The notes: generated by a model not told the origin, from the sequence alone. Shown: positions 7,806-18,977, counted from the stretch's first letter. The stretch is DNA of 64,000 nt from Actinoplanes octamycinicus (GCF_014205225.1 NZ_JACHNB010000001.1:1302001-1366000), one strand, 5' to 3'. Numbers and translations are program-made.

Positions 7806-9601
7806 AGGTCGAGCTCGAGCAGGTCGGCGCGGCGGTCGCCGGCCAGACCCCGGACGTCCGGGGCGCCGACCCGGGCGGCGTCGGCGGTGCGGTCGTCGGG
7901 CTTGGTCTGCGACTCGCGCTCGGCGGTGACCCGGGCCAGGTAGTGCTCCACCTCCCGGGTGCGGACCGTGTCGTCCCAGCCCAGCACCTGGCCCATCACC
8001 TGGGCGGCATGCTCGGCCGACGCGGAGCCGCGGTGCGCCGTCTCGATCGAGATCCGGGTGCGCCGGGTGAGCACGTCGTCGAGGTGCAGGGCGCCCTCGG
8101 CGAGCGCGGCGTAGGCCACCTCGACGGCGAGGTATTCCGGGGCGCCGGCGAGCGGGACGGCCAGCTCCGGGTCGGCGGCCATCATGGCGAGCAGGTGGAC
8201 GGTCAGCGTGCCGTACCGCTCCAGCAGGTGCTCGACCACGCCGGTGGTGACGCCGTGCCGGCGGGCGGTGTCCTGCCGGTCCCGCCAGGCGGCCTGGTAG
8301 CCGTCGGCGCCGAGCAGCGGCAGCTGGTCGGTGCGGGACTCGCGGAACGGGCCGCCCAGCCGGCGCACCGCGCGGTCGATCACGTCGGCGGCCATCACCC
8401 GGTACGTCGTGTACTTCCCGCCGGCCACCAGCATCAGCCCGAGCATCGGCTCGATCACCGCGTGCTCACGGGACAGTTTCGAGGTGCTGTCCGCCTCGCC
8501 GGACAGCAGCGGGCGCAGCCCGGCGTAGACACCCTCGATGTCGTCGGTGGTCAGCGGCCGGTCGAGCACCGTGTTGACCTGGTCGAGCAGGTAGCTGATG
8601 TCGCGCGCGGAGGCGGCCGGGTGGGACCGGTCGAGCTGCCAGTCGGTGTCCGTGGTGCCGATGATCCAGTGGCCGCCCCAGGGCAGCACGAACAGCACCG
8701 AGGTGGCGGTGCGCAGGATCAGCCCGGCCTCGCCGGTGATCGCCGAGCGGGGCACCACCAGGTGCACCCCCTTGGAGGCGCGCACCTTGAAGCCGGGCCG
8801 GACGCCGACGTCGTGCAGCATCTGCGACATGTCGTCGCTCCACACGCCGGTCGCCGCGACCACCGTCTTGGCGCGGACCTCGAACTCCTCGGAGCCGGGC
8901 GACTCCAGGTCCTTGACCTTGACGCCGACCACCTCGCGGGCCTCGCGCAGGAAGCCGGTGACCCGGGCGCTGGTCACCACCGCGGCGCCCTGCGCGGCCG
9001 CGGTCCGGGCCAGGTTGACCACCAGGCGGGCGTCGTCCATCTGGCCGTCGTAGTAGCGGATCGCACCGGCGATCTTGTCGGCGCGCAGGCTGGGGAAGAT
9101 GTGCCGGGCGCCGTCCCGGCTCAGGTGCCGGTGCAGCGGCATGCCGCGGCCGCCGCCGAAGACACCGGCGAAGGCGTCGTAGGCCGCCACGCCGAGCCCG
9201 TAGTAGCCCCGCTGCCAGACCCGCTGGGCCGGGTTGGCGGCCGGCAGCGGGACCAGGATCGGCACCGGGCGGACCAGGTGCGGGGCGATCCGGGTGGCGA
9301 GCAGCCCGCGCTCGGTCAGCGCCTCGTGCACCAGGTGCAGCTCGAGCTGCTCCAGGTAGCGCAGACCGCCGTGGATCAGCTTGCTGGAGCGGCTGGACGT
9401 GCCGGCGGCGAAGTCACGTGCCTCGACCAGGGCGACCTTGAGCCCGCGGGAGGCGGCGTCGACCGCGGCGCCGGCACCGGTGACCCCGCCGCCGATCACC
9501 AGGACGTCGAATTTCTCGTCGCGCAGCCGCCGCAGATCGGCGGTCCGGCGGATCGGGGAGAGGCGGCCGGCGGTGTAGCGGGAGACGGAGGGATCACGCA
9601 C
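7802..9601 (-). CDS. glpD: Aerobic glycerol-3-phosphate dehydrogenase
   Basis: Oxidises sn-glycerol 3-phosphate to dihydroxyacetone phosphate at the membrane, passing electrons to quinone. From GTG 9601 it has 598 residues. The FAD-binding beta-alpha-beta motif DVLVIGGGVTGAGAAVDAA is near residue 33, followed by SSRSSKLIHGGLRYLEQ, and the C-terminal helical domain lies after residue 400. No glpF or glpK is nearby. The in-frame upstream extension (MWAGPHSS) has no ribosome site, while GTG 9601 follows GGGACGG. Divergent from the surface-protein gene, starts 90 bases apart. Confidence 0.9.
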   Translation of the reverse strand: MRDPSVSRYTAGRLSPIRRTADLRRLRDEKFDVLVIGGGVTGAGAAVDAASRGLKVALVEARDFAAGTSSRSSKLIHGGLRYLEQLELHLVHEALTERGLLATRIAPHLVRPVPILVPLPAANPAQRVWQRGYYGLGVAAYDAFAGVFGGGRGMPLHRHLSRDGARHIFPSLRADKIAGAIRYYDGQMDDARLVVNLARTAAAQGAAVVTSARVTGFLREAREVVGVKVKDLESPGSEEFEVRAKTVVAATGVWSDDMSQMLHDVGVRPGFKVRASKGVHLVVPRSAITGEAGLILRTATSVLFVLPWGGHWIIGTTDTDWQLDRSHPAASARDISYLLDQVNTVLDRPLTTDDIEGVYAGLRPLLSGEADSTSKLSREHAVIEPMLGLMLVAGGKYTTYRVMAADVIDRAVRRLGGPFRESRTDQLPLLGADGYQAAWRDRQDTARRHGVTTGVVEHLLERYGTLTVHLLAMMAADPELAVPLAGAPEYLAVEVAYAALAEGALHLDDVLTRRTRISIETAHRGSASAEHAAQVMGQVLGWDDTVRTREVEHYLARVTAERESQTKPDDRTADAARVGAPDVRGLAGDRRADLLELDL

Positions 9602-9691
9602 CCGTCCCAGGTTAGTCCCCGCCGGTGTCACCCTGGCGGAGGAATGTGGTCCGGCCCACACACGTCACATCCAGCGATTAGCGTCCTGATC

Positions 9692-12600
9692 ATGCATCGC
9701 ACCGCGGCCGCGGTCCTGCTGGTCTGGACCGTCGTCCTGGGCTGCTGCGTGTTCCTGGTGGATCGTGGCGTGGCCGCCGCTCCGCCGGCGTTCGCGCTGC
9801 GGTTCGAGGCGAACACCAACGGCTCGATCCTGCTGCGCGGCAACGCCAGCCTGGTCTGCCCGGATCTCGACCCGGACTGCCGGGACGGCCGTGACGGGAC
9901 CGGCGCGCAGCTCGACGACAACGACTTCGCGATGGTCGGCGCGGACGCCGACCACGACCTGACCACGCTGAACGACAGCACCGCCACGGTGTCGCTGCCG
10001 CCGGGCAGCACGGTGCTGTTCGCCGGGCTGTACTGGAGCGCGAACGTCACGGCGGGCCCCGCCGGGCTGCCCGCCCTGGCGCCGGCGAGCAAGAACCGGG
10101 TCCGGTTGCGCACCCCGGCGAGCGCCGCCTGGCAGCCGGTCACCGCGTCCACCGTCTACGGCACCGGCGCCCCGTACCAGGGCTTCGCCGACGTGACCGG
10201 GCTGGTCGCCGGGGCCGGCAGCGGGGTGTACGGGGTGGCCGACATCCAGGCCGGCACCGGCCAGGACCGGTACGCCGGGTGGGCGCTGGCGATCGCCTAC
10301 CGCAACCCGGCCGAGGTGCTGCGGGCGCTGCGGGTCTACGACGGGCTGGGCACGGTCAGCAGCACGTCGGGGAACCTCAACATCCCGGTGAGCGGCTTCG
10401 AGACGCCGCACTCCGGCTCGGTGCGTGCCGAGGTGGGCACCGTGGCGTACGAGGGTGACCTGGGCAAGCGCGGCGACGCTCTCAAGATCAACGGGCAGAT
10501 CATGTCGGACCCGGTGAACCCGGCCGACAACTACTTCAACAGCACCGCCCCGCCGGGCGGCCGGGACCCCGGTAACGCCAACCTGTTCGGCGTCGACGTC
10601 GACACCGTGGACGCGACCGACAAGCTGGGCCACGCCGCCACCTCGGCCACCCTGACGCTGACCACCAGCAGCGACACGTACTACCCGGGCGTGGTCACGT
10701 TCGCCATCGACCTGTACGCCCCGAAGCTGGTCACCACCATGACCGGCACCGACCTGAACGGCGGCAGCCTGCTCCCGGGCGACATCCTGGAGTACCGGAT
10801 CGAGGTGCGCAACGACGGCAACGACACCGCCGACGGCACCGTGCTGACCGGCGCGATCCCGGCCTACACCAGTTTCGTCCCGGGCTCGGCCCGATTACGG
10901 GGCGCCCCGGTCCCGGACACGGTCACCTTCACCCTGGGTGACGTCCCGTACCAGGCGGTGGTCGTCGCGGTCTTCCAGGTCCGGGTGACCGCGAACGCTC
11001 CGGCCGGCTACGCGATCACCAACCTGGTGAACCTGAGCTACACCGGGCACACCGCCGGGGTCGGCGTCTCCGGGCTGGCCGGGACGATGGCCAGCGTGAT
11101 CGCCCCGGCCCAGTCCGACCTGGCGGTCACTCTGACCGGGACGCCGGCCGCGGTGCAGCGGTCCGCGCTGCCCGCCCCGGTCGGCTACCTGATCACGGTG
11201 ACCAACAACGGGCTCGGCGCGGAGCCGGACGCCCGGGCCGCACTGACCCTGCCGGCCGGGGTCAGCGCCGGGCCGCTGCCCGCCGGGTGCACCGAGTTCG
11301 GCCAGGTGGTGACGTGTCTGCTCGGGCCGCTGCTGCCGGGCACCCGGGGCACCGCGACGATCCCGGCCACGGTCCAGCCGGCCGCCGGGGCACGGCCGTC
11401 GGCCAGTCTGCTGGGGTACGGCGCCAACCCGGAGCCGACGCCCGCCGACAACACCGCCACCGCCGACGTGGTGGTGAACCTGGCGCCGCGCGCGGTCGCC
11501 GACCCGGGGCAGGCGCCCGGGACCATCGCGGTGCTCGGCAACGACGACGACCCGGACGGCATCACCGCGGCGCTCACCGTGGCGATCAGCACGCCGCCGC
11601 TGCACGGGTCGGCGATCGTGCTGGCCGGCGGGACGGTGGCGTACACGCCGGCGGCCGGGTGGGCCGGGGACGACCCGTTCACGTACACGATCACCGACGT
11701 CTGGGGCGGGAGTGACAGCGCGGTGGTGACCGTGCGTACCCCGAACGCCGGGCCGGTCGCCCTGGACGACGCGGCCGCGGTGGACACCGGCGGCACCGTG
11801 ACCGTGCCGGTGACCGCCAACGACAGCGACCCGAACGGCGACCCGCTCACCGTGGTCGCGGTCACCGACCCGCACCAGGGCACGCTCAGCTTCGCCGGCG
11901 GCGGCATCACGTTCAGCCCGTTGCTCACCGTGGTCGGGCTGGTCACCTTCACGTACACGGTCAGCGACGGTCAGGCGACCACCACGGCCCAGCTCACCGT
12001 GGACGTGGCCAACGCGGTCCCGACCGCGAGCGACGACCTGGCGACGGTCGCCTACGCCGGCGCGGTCACCGTCCCGGTGCTCGGCAACGACCAGGACATC
12101 AACGGCGACACGCTGGGCGTGGTGTCGACCGGGCCGGCCGGGCACGGCACCGTGTCGATCTCCGGCCGGGACGTGGTCTACCAGGCCACCGACCCGGGCT
12201 TCTCGGGCACCGACACGTTCGACTACACGATCGACGACAACCGCAACGGCCGGGCGACGGCGACCGTCACGGTCCTCGTCGCCAACGCGCCGCCGGTGGT
12301 GGCCGACGTGGTGACCAGCACGGCATATCGGACCGCGAAGCCGCTCCCGGTGCTGGCCGGGGCGGCCGACCCGAACGGCGATCCGCTCAGCGTGATCGGC
12401 GCCACCGATCCGGCGCACGGCGTGGTGGTCCGCAACCCGGACGGCACGCTCACCTACATGCCGGACGCCGGCTGGTCAGGATCGGACAGCTTCACCTTCA
12501 CCGTCGGTGACAACCGGGGCGGCACCGACACCGGCACGGTCACCGTCGTGGTGGCCAACGCGCCGCCGGTCGCCCGCCCGGACGCGGTCACCCTGCCGGC

Positions 12601-14773
12601 CGGCCTGCCCGCCACCATCGACGTGCTGGTCAACGACGACGACCCGAACGGCGACCCGCTCACGGTCAGCGTGGACGTCGCCCCGCTGCACGGCGTCGCG
12701 ACGGTGTCCGGCGGCCGGATCGTCTTCCAGCCGGCGCCCGGCTGGTCGGGCGCCGACACGCTGCACTACACGATCACCGACGGGCGCGGCGGCACCTCCG
12801 GCGCCACGGTGACGATCGGGCTGGTCAACGCGCCCCCGACGGCCCGCCCGGACACCGCCTCGACGCCGACCGACACCGCGGTCCCGATCGCCGTGACCGC
12901 GAACGACGACGACCCGAACGGCGACCCGGTCACCCTGCTCAGCTGGACCACGGCGGCGAACGGGACGGTCGCCGCCGGGCCGGCCGGGTCGGTGATCTAC
13001 ACCCCGGCCGGCGGCTTCACCGGCGCCGACACGTTCAACTACACGATCACCGACCCGGCCGGGAAGCCGGCCACCGCGACGGTCACCGTGGTGGTGCGCA
13101 ACGCGCCGCCGGTCCCGGTGAACGACACGTTCCGGGTCCGCGCGCAGGGGGCGACGACGCTGCCGGTGACCGGGAACGATCGTGATCCGAACATCGGGCA
13201 GACGCTCAGCGTGGTCGCCGCCGGGCCGGCCGGGCGGGGCGCCGTCACGGTCAGCGGGCCGCTGACGGTGGATTACACGCCGCTGCCGGGAACGGTCACC
13301 GACACGTTCGACTACACGCTCACCGACGATCTCGGCGGCACCGGCACGGCGACCGTCACGGTCGTCGTGGACGCCGCGCCGGTCGCGGCCGACGACGCCG
13401 CGGAGACCGGGGCGGGCGGACCGGTGGTGATCGACGCGCTGGCCAACGACACCGACCCGGCCGGTGACCCGCTGACTGTCACGTCGGCCGGGCCGGCCGC
13501 GCACGGCACGGTCACGGTGCAGGCGGACGGCCGGATCCGGTACCTGCCGGCGGCCGGGTTCGCCGGGGCCGAGATCTTCCGGTATGTCATCCGCGACCCG
13601 CTCGGCAACACCGCACAGGCCCAGGTCACCGTGCTGGTCCGGGCCGCCCCGGCGGTGCTGCCGGACGTCGCGGCGGTGCGCGCCGGGCAGCAGGTCTCCG
13701 TGGACGTGCTGGCCAACGACACCGCGGCGATCCCGGGTGGCCTGACGATCACCGCGGTCAGCGCTCCGGCGCGGGGCACCGCGACGCGGTCCGGCGGCAC
13801 GGTCCGCTACGCGGCGCCGGTCAACTGGACCGGACAGGACGATTTCCGGTACGCCGTCCGTGACGCCCTGGGCGGCACCGCCGAGGCGACCGTGACGGTG
13901 CTGGTCACCGACGTGACACCGCTGGCGGTGGCGGACTCACGGTTCACGCCGTACCGCAGAGCCGTGTCGATCCCGGTGCTCGCCAACGACCTGGACGAGA
14001 CCGGCAGCCTCGAGGTGGAGGCGGTCACCCGGCCGGACCACGGCACCGCGACCGTGGACCGCCCGGACGCGGTCACCTACGTCCCGCCGGACGACTTCTC
14101 CGGGGTGGCGAGCTTCGTGTACACGGCGGGGGACGCGGTCGGGCACCGGACCTCGGCGACCGTGACGGTCGTGGTCGGGCCGCCGCCGGCGGTGCCGGAC
14201 AAGGCGGTGACCACGCCGCCCGGGCAACCGGCCGGAATCCCGCTGCCCGCGGTCGACGGGCAGGGCCGCCCGGTGGTGGACCGGCGGATCACCCAGCCGG
14301 CGCACGGCAGCGCGCGGCTCAACTCGGACGGCTCGGTGACCTACACGCCCGACCCGGGGTTCGTCGGCGAGGACCGCTTCACCTACGAGATCGTCGACGC
14401 GGACGGCAACGTCGCCCTGGGCACGGTGGTGGTGACCGTCCCGCCGCCGTCCTCCCCCGCGCCGTCCGCCTCCCCGTCGCCGCCGGCGCCCAGCCCCGCG
14501 TCGCCGAGCCCGTCGCCGTCCCGCTCCACCGCGCCGTCGCCGAGCCCGGCCCGCCCGACCGCCAGCGTCCCGGCCGCGCCGCCGCCGGTCCGGCCCGTGC
14601 CACCGCCGCCCGGTCCCGGCCCGGCACTGCCGACGACCGGCATGCCGGGGCCGTCGCCGCGGAGCGTGACGGCGGCGGCGGCCGGGCTCACGCTGCTCGG
14701 GATGGCGCTTTACACGGCCGCGCCACGGGTCGGCCGACGCGGGTCGCGGGGCGGGCGCTCCGGGCGTACCTGA
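9692..14773 (+). CDS. Large LPXTG-anchored surface protein with eleven tandem cadherin-like repeats
   Basis: 1693 residues. Order: signal peptide (1-30, VLLVWTVVLGCCVFLV core); an N-terminal beta-rich domain (~30-340) with LYWSANVTAG and PVNPADNYFNST; two DUF11-type domains (~346-470 and ~475-595); eleven Ig/cadherin-like repeats of about 90 residues (~597-1585), each with a VLANDxDPxGDPLTV start, a HGT turn, YTPxxGFxGxDTFxYTI and a final ATVTV strand; a Pro/Ser stalk (~1586-1645); LPTTG at 1646-1650, a hydrophobic helix and an Arg-rich tail. This is a classic sortase substrate, probably an adhesin or cell-wall structural fibre; the ND-DP residues suggest calcium binding. No sortase is in the window. 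Its 3' end overlaps the convergent HxlR-peroxiredoxin gene by 64 bases. Confidence 0.93.
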   Translation: MHRTAAAVLLVWTVVLGCCVFLVDRGVAAAPPAFALRFEANTNGSILLRGNASLVCPDLDPDCRDGRDGTGAQLDDNDFAMVGADADHDLTTLNDSTATVSLPPGSTVLFAGLYWSANVTAGPAGLPALAPASKNRVRLRTPASAAWQPVTASTVYGTGAPYQGFADVTGLVAGAGSGVYGVADIQAGTGQDRYAGWALAIAYRNPAEVLRALRVYDGLGTVSSTSGNLNIPVSGFETPHSGSVRAEVGTVAYEGDLGKRGDALKINGQIMSDPVNPADNYFNSTAPPGGRDPGNANLFGVDVDTVDATDKLGHAATSATLTLTTSSDTYYPGVVTFAIDLYAPKLVTTMTGTDLNGGSLLPGDILEYRIEVRNDGNDTADGTVLTGAIPAYTSFVPGSARLRGAPVPDTVTFTLGDVPYQAVVVAVFQVRVTANAPAGYAITNLVNLSYTGHTAGVGVSGLAGTMASVIAPAQSDLAVTLTGTPAAVQRSALPAPVGYLITVTNNGLGAEPDARAALTLPAGVSAGPLPAGCTEFGQVVTCLLGPLLPGTRGTATIPATVQPAAGARPSASLLGYGANPEPTPADNTATADVVVNLAPRAVADPGQAPGTIAVLGNDDDPDGITAALTVAISTPPLHGSAIVLAGGTVAYTPAAGWAGDDPFTYTITDVWGGSDSAVVTVRTPNAGPVALDDAAAVDTGGTVTVPVTANDSDPNGDPLTVVAVTDPHQGTLSFAGGGITFSPLLTVVGLVTFTYTVSDGQATTTAQLTVDVANAVPTASDDLATVAYAGAVTVPVLGNDQDINGDTLGVVSTGPAGHGTVSISGRDVVYQATDPGFSGTDTFDYTIDDNRNGRATATVTVLVANAPPVVADVVTSTAYRTAKPLPVLAGAADPNGDPLSVIGATDPAHGVVVRNPDGTLTYMPDAGWSGSDSFTFTVGDNRGGTDTGTVTVVVANAPPVARPDAVTLPAGLPATIDVLVNDDDPNGDPLTVSVDVAPLHGVATVSGGRIVFQPAPGWSGADTLHYTITDGRGGTSGATVTIGLVNAPPTARPDTASTPTDTAVPIAVTANDDDPNGDPVTLLSWTTAANGTVAAGPAGSVIYTPAGGFTGADTFNYTITDPAGKPATATVTVVVRNAPPVPVNDTFRVRAQGATTLPVTGNDRDPNIGQTLSVVAAGPAGRGAVTVSGPLTVDYTPLPGTVTDTFDYTLTDDLGGTGTATVTVVVDAAPVAADDAAETGAGGPVVIDALANDTDPAGDPLTVTSAGPAAHGTVTVQADGRIRYLPAAGFAGAEIFRYVIRDPLGNTAQAQVTVLVRAAPAVLPDVAAVRAGQQVSVDVLANDTAAIPGGLTITAVSAPARGTATRSGGTVRYAAPVNWTGQDDFRYAVRDALGGTAEATVTVLVTDVTPLAVADSRFTPYRRAVSIPVLANDLDETGSLEVEAVTRPDHGTATVDRPDAVTYVPPDDFSGVASFVYTAGDAVGHRTSATVTVVVGPPPAVPDKAVTTPPGQPAGIPLPAVDGQGRPVVDRRITQPAHGSARLNSDGSVTYTPDPGFVGEDRFTYEIVDADGNVALGTVVVTVPPPSSPAPSASPSPPAPSPASPSPSPSRSTAPSPSPARPTASVPAAPPPVRPVPPPPGPGPALPTTGMPGPSPRSVTAAAAGLTLLGMALYTAAPRVGRRGSRGGRSGRT

Positions 14774-15651
14774 ACGGGGGTCCGGTCGGTGACCGCGAGC
14801 AGCATCGCGTCGACCGACGCGGCCGGGTCGGTGACCGGGAACTGGACCTCGCGGATCGTGCCGGCCGGGTCGACCAGCATGGTCAGACGCTTGAGCCGGT
14901 CGGCGCCGCCGGCCCGGAAGGTGGGCAGGCGCAGCGCCGCGGCGAGCCGGCCGTCGGCGTCGGAGAGCAGGTCATAGGGCAGGGCGGCGTGGCTCGCGAA
15001 GGCGGCCAGCTGGTCCGGGCGCTGGGTGCTGACGCCCCGGATCCGGGCGCCGGCCGCGACGAACCGGTCGTGGCGGGCGGCGTAGGTGGTCGCCTCCAGG
15101 GTGCAGCCGCGGGTGCCGGGAATGTCCGTCCAGCGCGGCGGATAGCCCTGCGACTCCGGAGCGAAGGCGCCGGGGAAGCAGAACAGCACGGTCCAGGCGC
15201 CCGGCTCGGCGGGGCGGGCCGGTGCGCCGTCCTGCCGGGGCAGGGTCAGCTCCGGCAGCGCGCGTCCGAGCAGGGACCGCACCCGGCGCTGCTCGGCCGA
15301 GCCCTCCTCGGCGGTGGCGGTCAGCGAGCCGTCGCCGAGCACGTAGCGGTCGCCCCACTCCTGCAGGGTGAGCAGCACCGGGAGCAGGCCCTCGCCCTTG
15401 GCGGTGAGCAGGTAGTCGTGGCGGGGCGGGCGGTCGGTGTAGCGCCGGCGCTCCAGCACGCCGTGCTCGACCAGGGCGGCGAGCCGCTCGGCCAGGGCGC
15501 GGCGGCTCATCCCGAGCTCTTTCTGCAGCGCGTCGAAGCGGGTCACCCCGCCGGCCACGTCCCGCACGATCAGGAACGTCCACCAGTCGGTCAGCACCCC
15601 GAGGGCCTGGGTGATTCCGCAATCCACGTCTGTCAGGTCGACCTGCCTCAC
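14710..15651 (-). CDS. HxlR-type regulator fused to a peroxiredoxin domain
   Basis: 313 residues from GTG 15651. Residues ~5-105 form an HxlR winged helix (CGITQALGVLTDWWTFLIVRDV, RFDALQKELGMSRRALAERLAAL, ERRRYTDRPPRHDYLLTAKG). Residues ~140-305 form an AhpC/TSA-like domain: AWTVLFCFPGAFAPE and IPGTRGCTLEATTYAARHDRF, then GVSTQRPDQLAAFA and LPYDLLSDADG. The Cys in RGCT is the likely peroxidatic residue; the second Cys common in this subgroup is Thr here. A thiol sensor built into its own repressor is a reasonable reading. It faces the MFS gene across a shared palindromic -10 box, so it probably controls that exporter. An upstream ATG at 15675 would overlap the promoter. Confidence 0.8.
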   Translation of the reverse strand: MRQVDLTDVDCGITQALGVLTDWWTFLIVRDVAGGVTRFDALQKELGMSRRALAERLAALVEHGVLERRRYTDRPPRHDYLLTAKGEGLLPVLLTLQEWGDRYVLGDGSLTATAEEGSAEQRRVRSLLGRALPELTLPRQDGAPARPAEPGAWTVLFCFPGAFAPESQGYPPRWTDIPGTRGCTLEATTYAARHDRFVAAGARIRGVSTQRPDQLAAFASHAALPYDLLSDADGRLAAALRLPTFRAGGADRLKRLTMLVDPAGTIREVQFPVTDPAASVDAMLLAVTDRTPVQVRPERPPRDPRRPTRGAAV

Positions 15652-15657
15652 GGCCAC

Positions 15658-15667
15658 CACTATAGTG
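15658..15667. promoter_or_regulatory. Palindromic -10 box shared by two divergent leaderless promoters
   Basis: CACTATAGTG is a perfect palindrome, so TATAGT reads as a -10 hexamer on both strands. On the minus strand seven bases separate it from GTG 15651; on the plus strand ten bases separate it from ATG 15677. Neither start has a Shine-Dalgarno site, so both transcripts are probably leaderless or nearly so. A bound HxlR dimer would block both. Confidence 0.55.
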
Positions 15668-15676
15668 CGTTCCATT

Positions 15677-16918
15677 ATGAAACTTACTACGTTCTGGCGC
15701 TGGTGGACGGCGGGCGCGACGAGCCAGCTCGGTTCCGCGGTGGGCTCGGTGGCCCTGCCGCTGACCGCGCTGACCGTGCTGCACGCCTCCGCCCTCGAGA
15801 TGGGACTGATCACCGCCGCGACCTACCTGGCCTACCTGCTGATCAGCCTGCCGGCCGGCGTGATCGTGCAGCGTCTGCCGCTGCGCGGCTTCCAGGTCGG
15901 TGCGGACCTGACCCGGGCGCTCGCGGTGGCCTCGATCCCGCTCGCCTGGTGGCTGGACGCGCTCTCGGTGACGCAGTTGATCGTGGTGGCCCTGGTGATC
16001 AGCTTCGGCGACGTGCTCTTCGACGTGGCCAACCAGACGTTCCTGCCGACGATCGTGCCGGCCGCCCAGCTCCAGGCGCGGAACAGCCTGACCTCCGGCA
16101 CCCACGCGGCCACCCAGCTCGGCGGCCCGTCACTGGGCGGGCTCGCGGTCCAGGTGTTCGGACCGGTGCCGACCCTGCTGGTCGACGCGGTCAGCTACCT
16201 GTTCTCCGGCGCGCTGCTCGGCTCGCTGCCGGCCCGCCGCACCGAGGCGCCGACCGGCGACCGGACCCCGATGGCCGCGCTGATCCGCGAGGGCTGGCGC
16301 TACGTCACCCGGCACCCGATCATCGGTCCCGGCATGTGGGTGGCCACCTCGGTCAACTTCGTCTGCGGGGCGCAGATGGCGCTCTTTGCCTACTACCTGG
16401 TCCGCGACCTGCACGCCGCGCCCGGCCTGGTCGGCCTGCTGCTCGCCGCCGAAGGCGTGGGCACACTGATCGGGGCGGCGCTGACCACCCGGTTCACCGC
16501 CCGGTTCGGCACCGCCCGCGGGCTGATCATCGTGGGCTTCACCGGGGTGGCCGGGGCGCTGCTCATCCCGCTGGGCGCCGGAGCCGCCGGCTACCTGGCC
16601 TTCGCCACCGGGAACCTGATCTTCGCGGCCTCGGTGGTGGTGCTGAGCGTGACCACCCGGACCTACCGGATGACGCAGAGCCCGCCCGAGCTGCTGTCCC
16701 GGGTGATCGCGACGGTGAAGTTCGTGTCCTGGGGCGCGATCCCGCTCGGCGGCCTGCTCGCCGGGGCGCTGGCCGGTCCGCTCGGCGCCCGGACCACCCT
16801 GCTGATCTTCGGGGCGCTGACCGCGATCTGCCCGGTGATCTACCTGCTCTCCCCGGTGCGCGGGCTGCGCGACCTCACCGATCACGCCGCCGCCGGGCGG
16901 GAGATGCAACCGGCCTGA
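15677..16918 (+). CDS. MFS exporter
   Basis: 413 residues with about eleven or twelve membrane segments. Begins MKLTTFWRWWTAGATSQLGSAVGSVALPLTAL, the typical first helix of the Bcr/enterobactin-type (MFS_3/MFS_5) drug and siderophore exporters, with QLGGPSLGGLAVQVFGPVPTLLVDAVSYL in helices 5-6. Substrate unknown; the divergent HxlR-peroxiredoxin fusion suggests induction by a toxic or oxidising compound. A terminator hairpin follows at 16925. Confidence 0.88.
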   Translation: MKLTTFWRWWTAGATSQLGSAVGSVALPLTALTVLHASALEMGLITAATYLAYLLISLPAGVIVQRLPLRGFQVGADLTRALAVASIPLAWWLDALSVTQLIVVALVISFGDVLFDVANQTFLPTIVPAAQLQARNSLTSGTHAATQLGGPSLGGLAVQVFGPVPTLLVDAVSYLFSGALLGSLPARRTEAPTGDRTPMAALIREGWRYVTRHPIIGPGMWVATSVNFVCGAQMALFAYYLVRDLHAAPGLVGLLLAAEGVGTLIGAALTTRFTARFGTARGLIIVGFTGVAGALLIPLGAGAAGYLAFATGNLIFAASVVVLSVTTRTYRMTQSPPELLSRVIATVKFVSWGAIPLGGLLAGALAGPLGARTTLLIFGALTAICPVIYLLSPVRGLRDLTDHAAAGREMQPA

Positions 16919-16924
16919 GACACG

Positions 16925-16959
16925 GAACGGGCGGGCCGCTCGCGCGACCCGCCCGGTTC
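16925..16959. terminator. Convergent terminator between MFS gene and groEL
   Basis: Arms GAACGGGCGGG and CCCGCCCGGTTC with a 12-base loop, ending in TCTGTCTGTT on the plus strand. It can serve both converging genes. Confidence 0.8.
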
Positions 16960-16977
16960 TGTCTGTTACGGCTGGAC

Positions 16978-18675
<1,698 letters not shown>

Positions 18676-18788
18676 TCACCACCTGGCGATGTGACGTCCT
18701 CAGGCCGAGCCGGATAGCCCGCGACGACCGGTTTCGTGCCGCGGCGCCGATGGCGGCGACGCGACCGGAACCCCACCGTCCCGACCTG

Positions 18789-18815
18789 CTGGCACTCACG
18801 GGTCGCGAGTGCCAA
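18789..18815. promoter_or_regulatory. CIRCE operator 1
   Basis: CTGGCACTC, nine bases, GAGTGCCAA: close to the HrcA consensus TTAGCACTC-N9-GAGTGCTAA. It is 189 bases from the groEL start. Confidence 0.9.
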
Positions 18816-18823
18816 TCACTTGT

Positions 18824-18850
18824 TTAGCACTCCCGGGTACCGAGTGCAAG
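18824..18850. promoter_or_regulatory. CIRCE operator 2
   Basis: TTAGCACTC, nine bases, GAGTGCAAG. The left arm is the exact consensus. Its centre is 35 bases from operator 1, so two HrcA dimers could bind almost on the same face of the helix. Confidence 0.92.
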
Positions 18851-18977
18851 AAACCCCATCTTCCCGCGAAACCCTCGGGTGCGGTCCGGAATCCGGCTAA
18901 AGATCTTCATGCGCAGCTCAGGACGGTTTTGCGGCAAGACGGTTGTGGCCGGCCGCCGCGACGAGTAATGAGGACGC

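Noticed and set aside
7943..9691. Very long plus-strand open frame joined to the surface-protein gene
   Set aside because: It is antisense to glpD, which has full domain support; the frame stays open because of high GC. The signal peptide at 9692 marks the true start.
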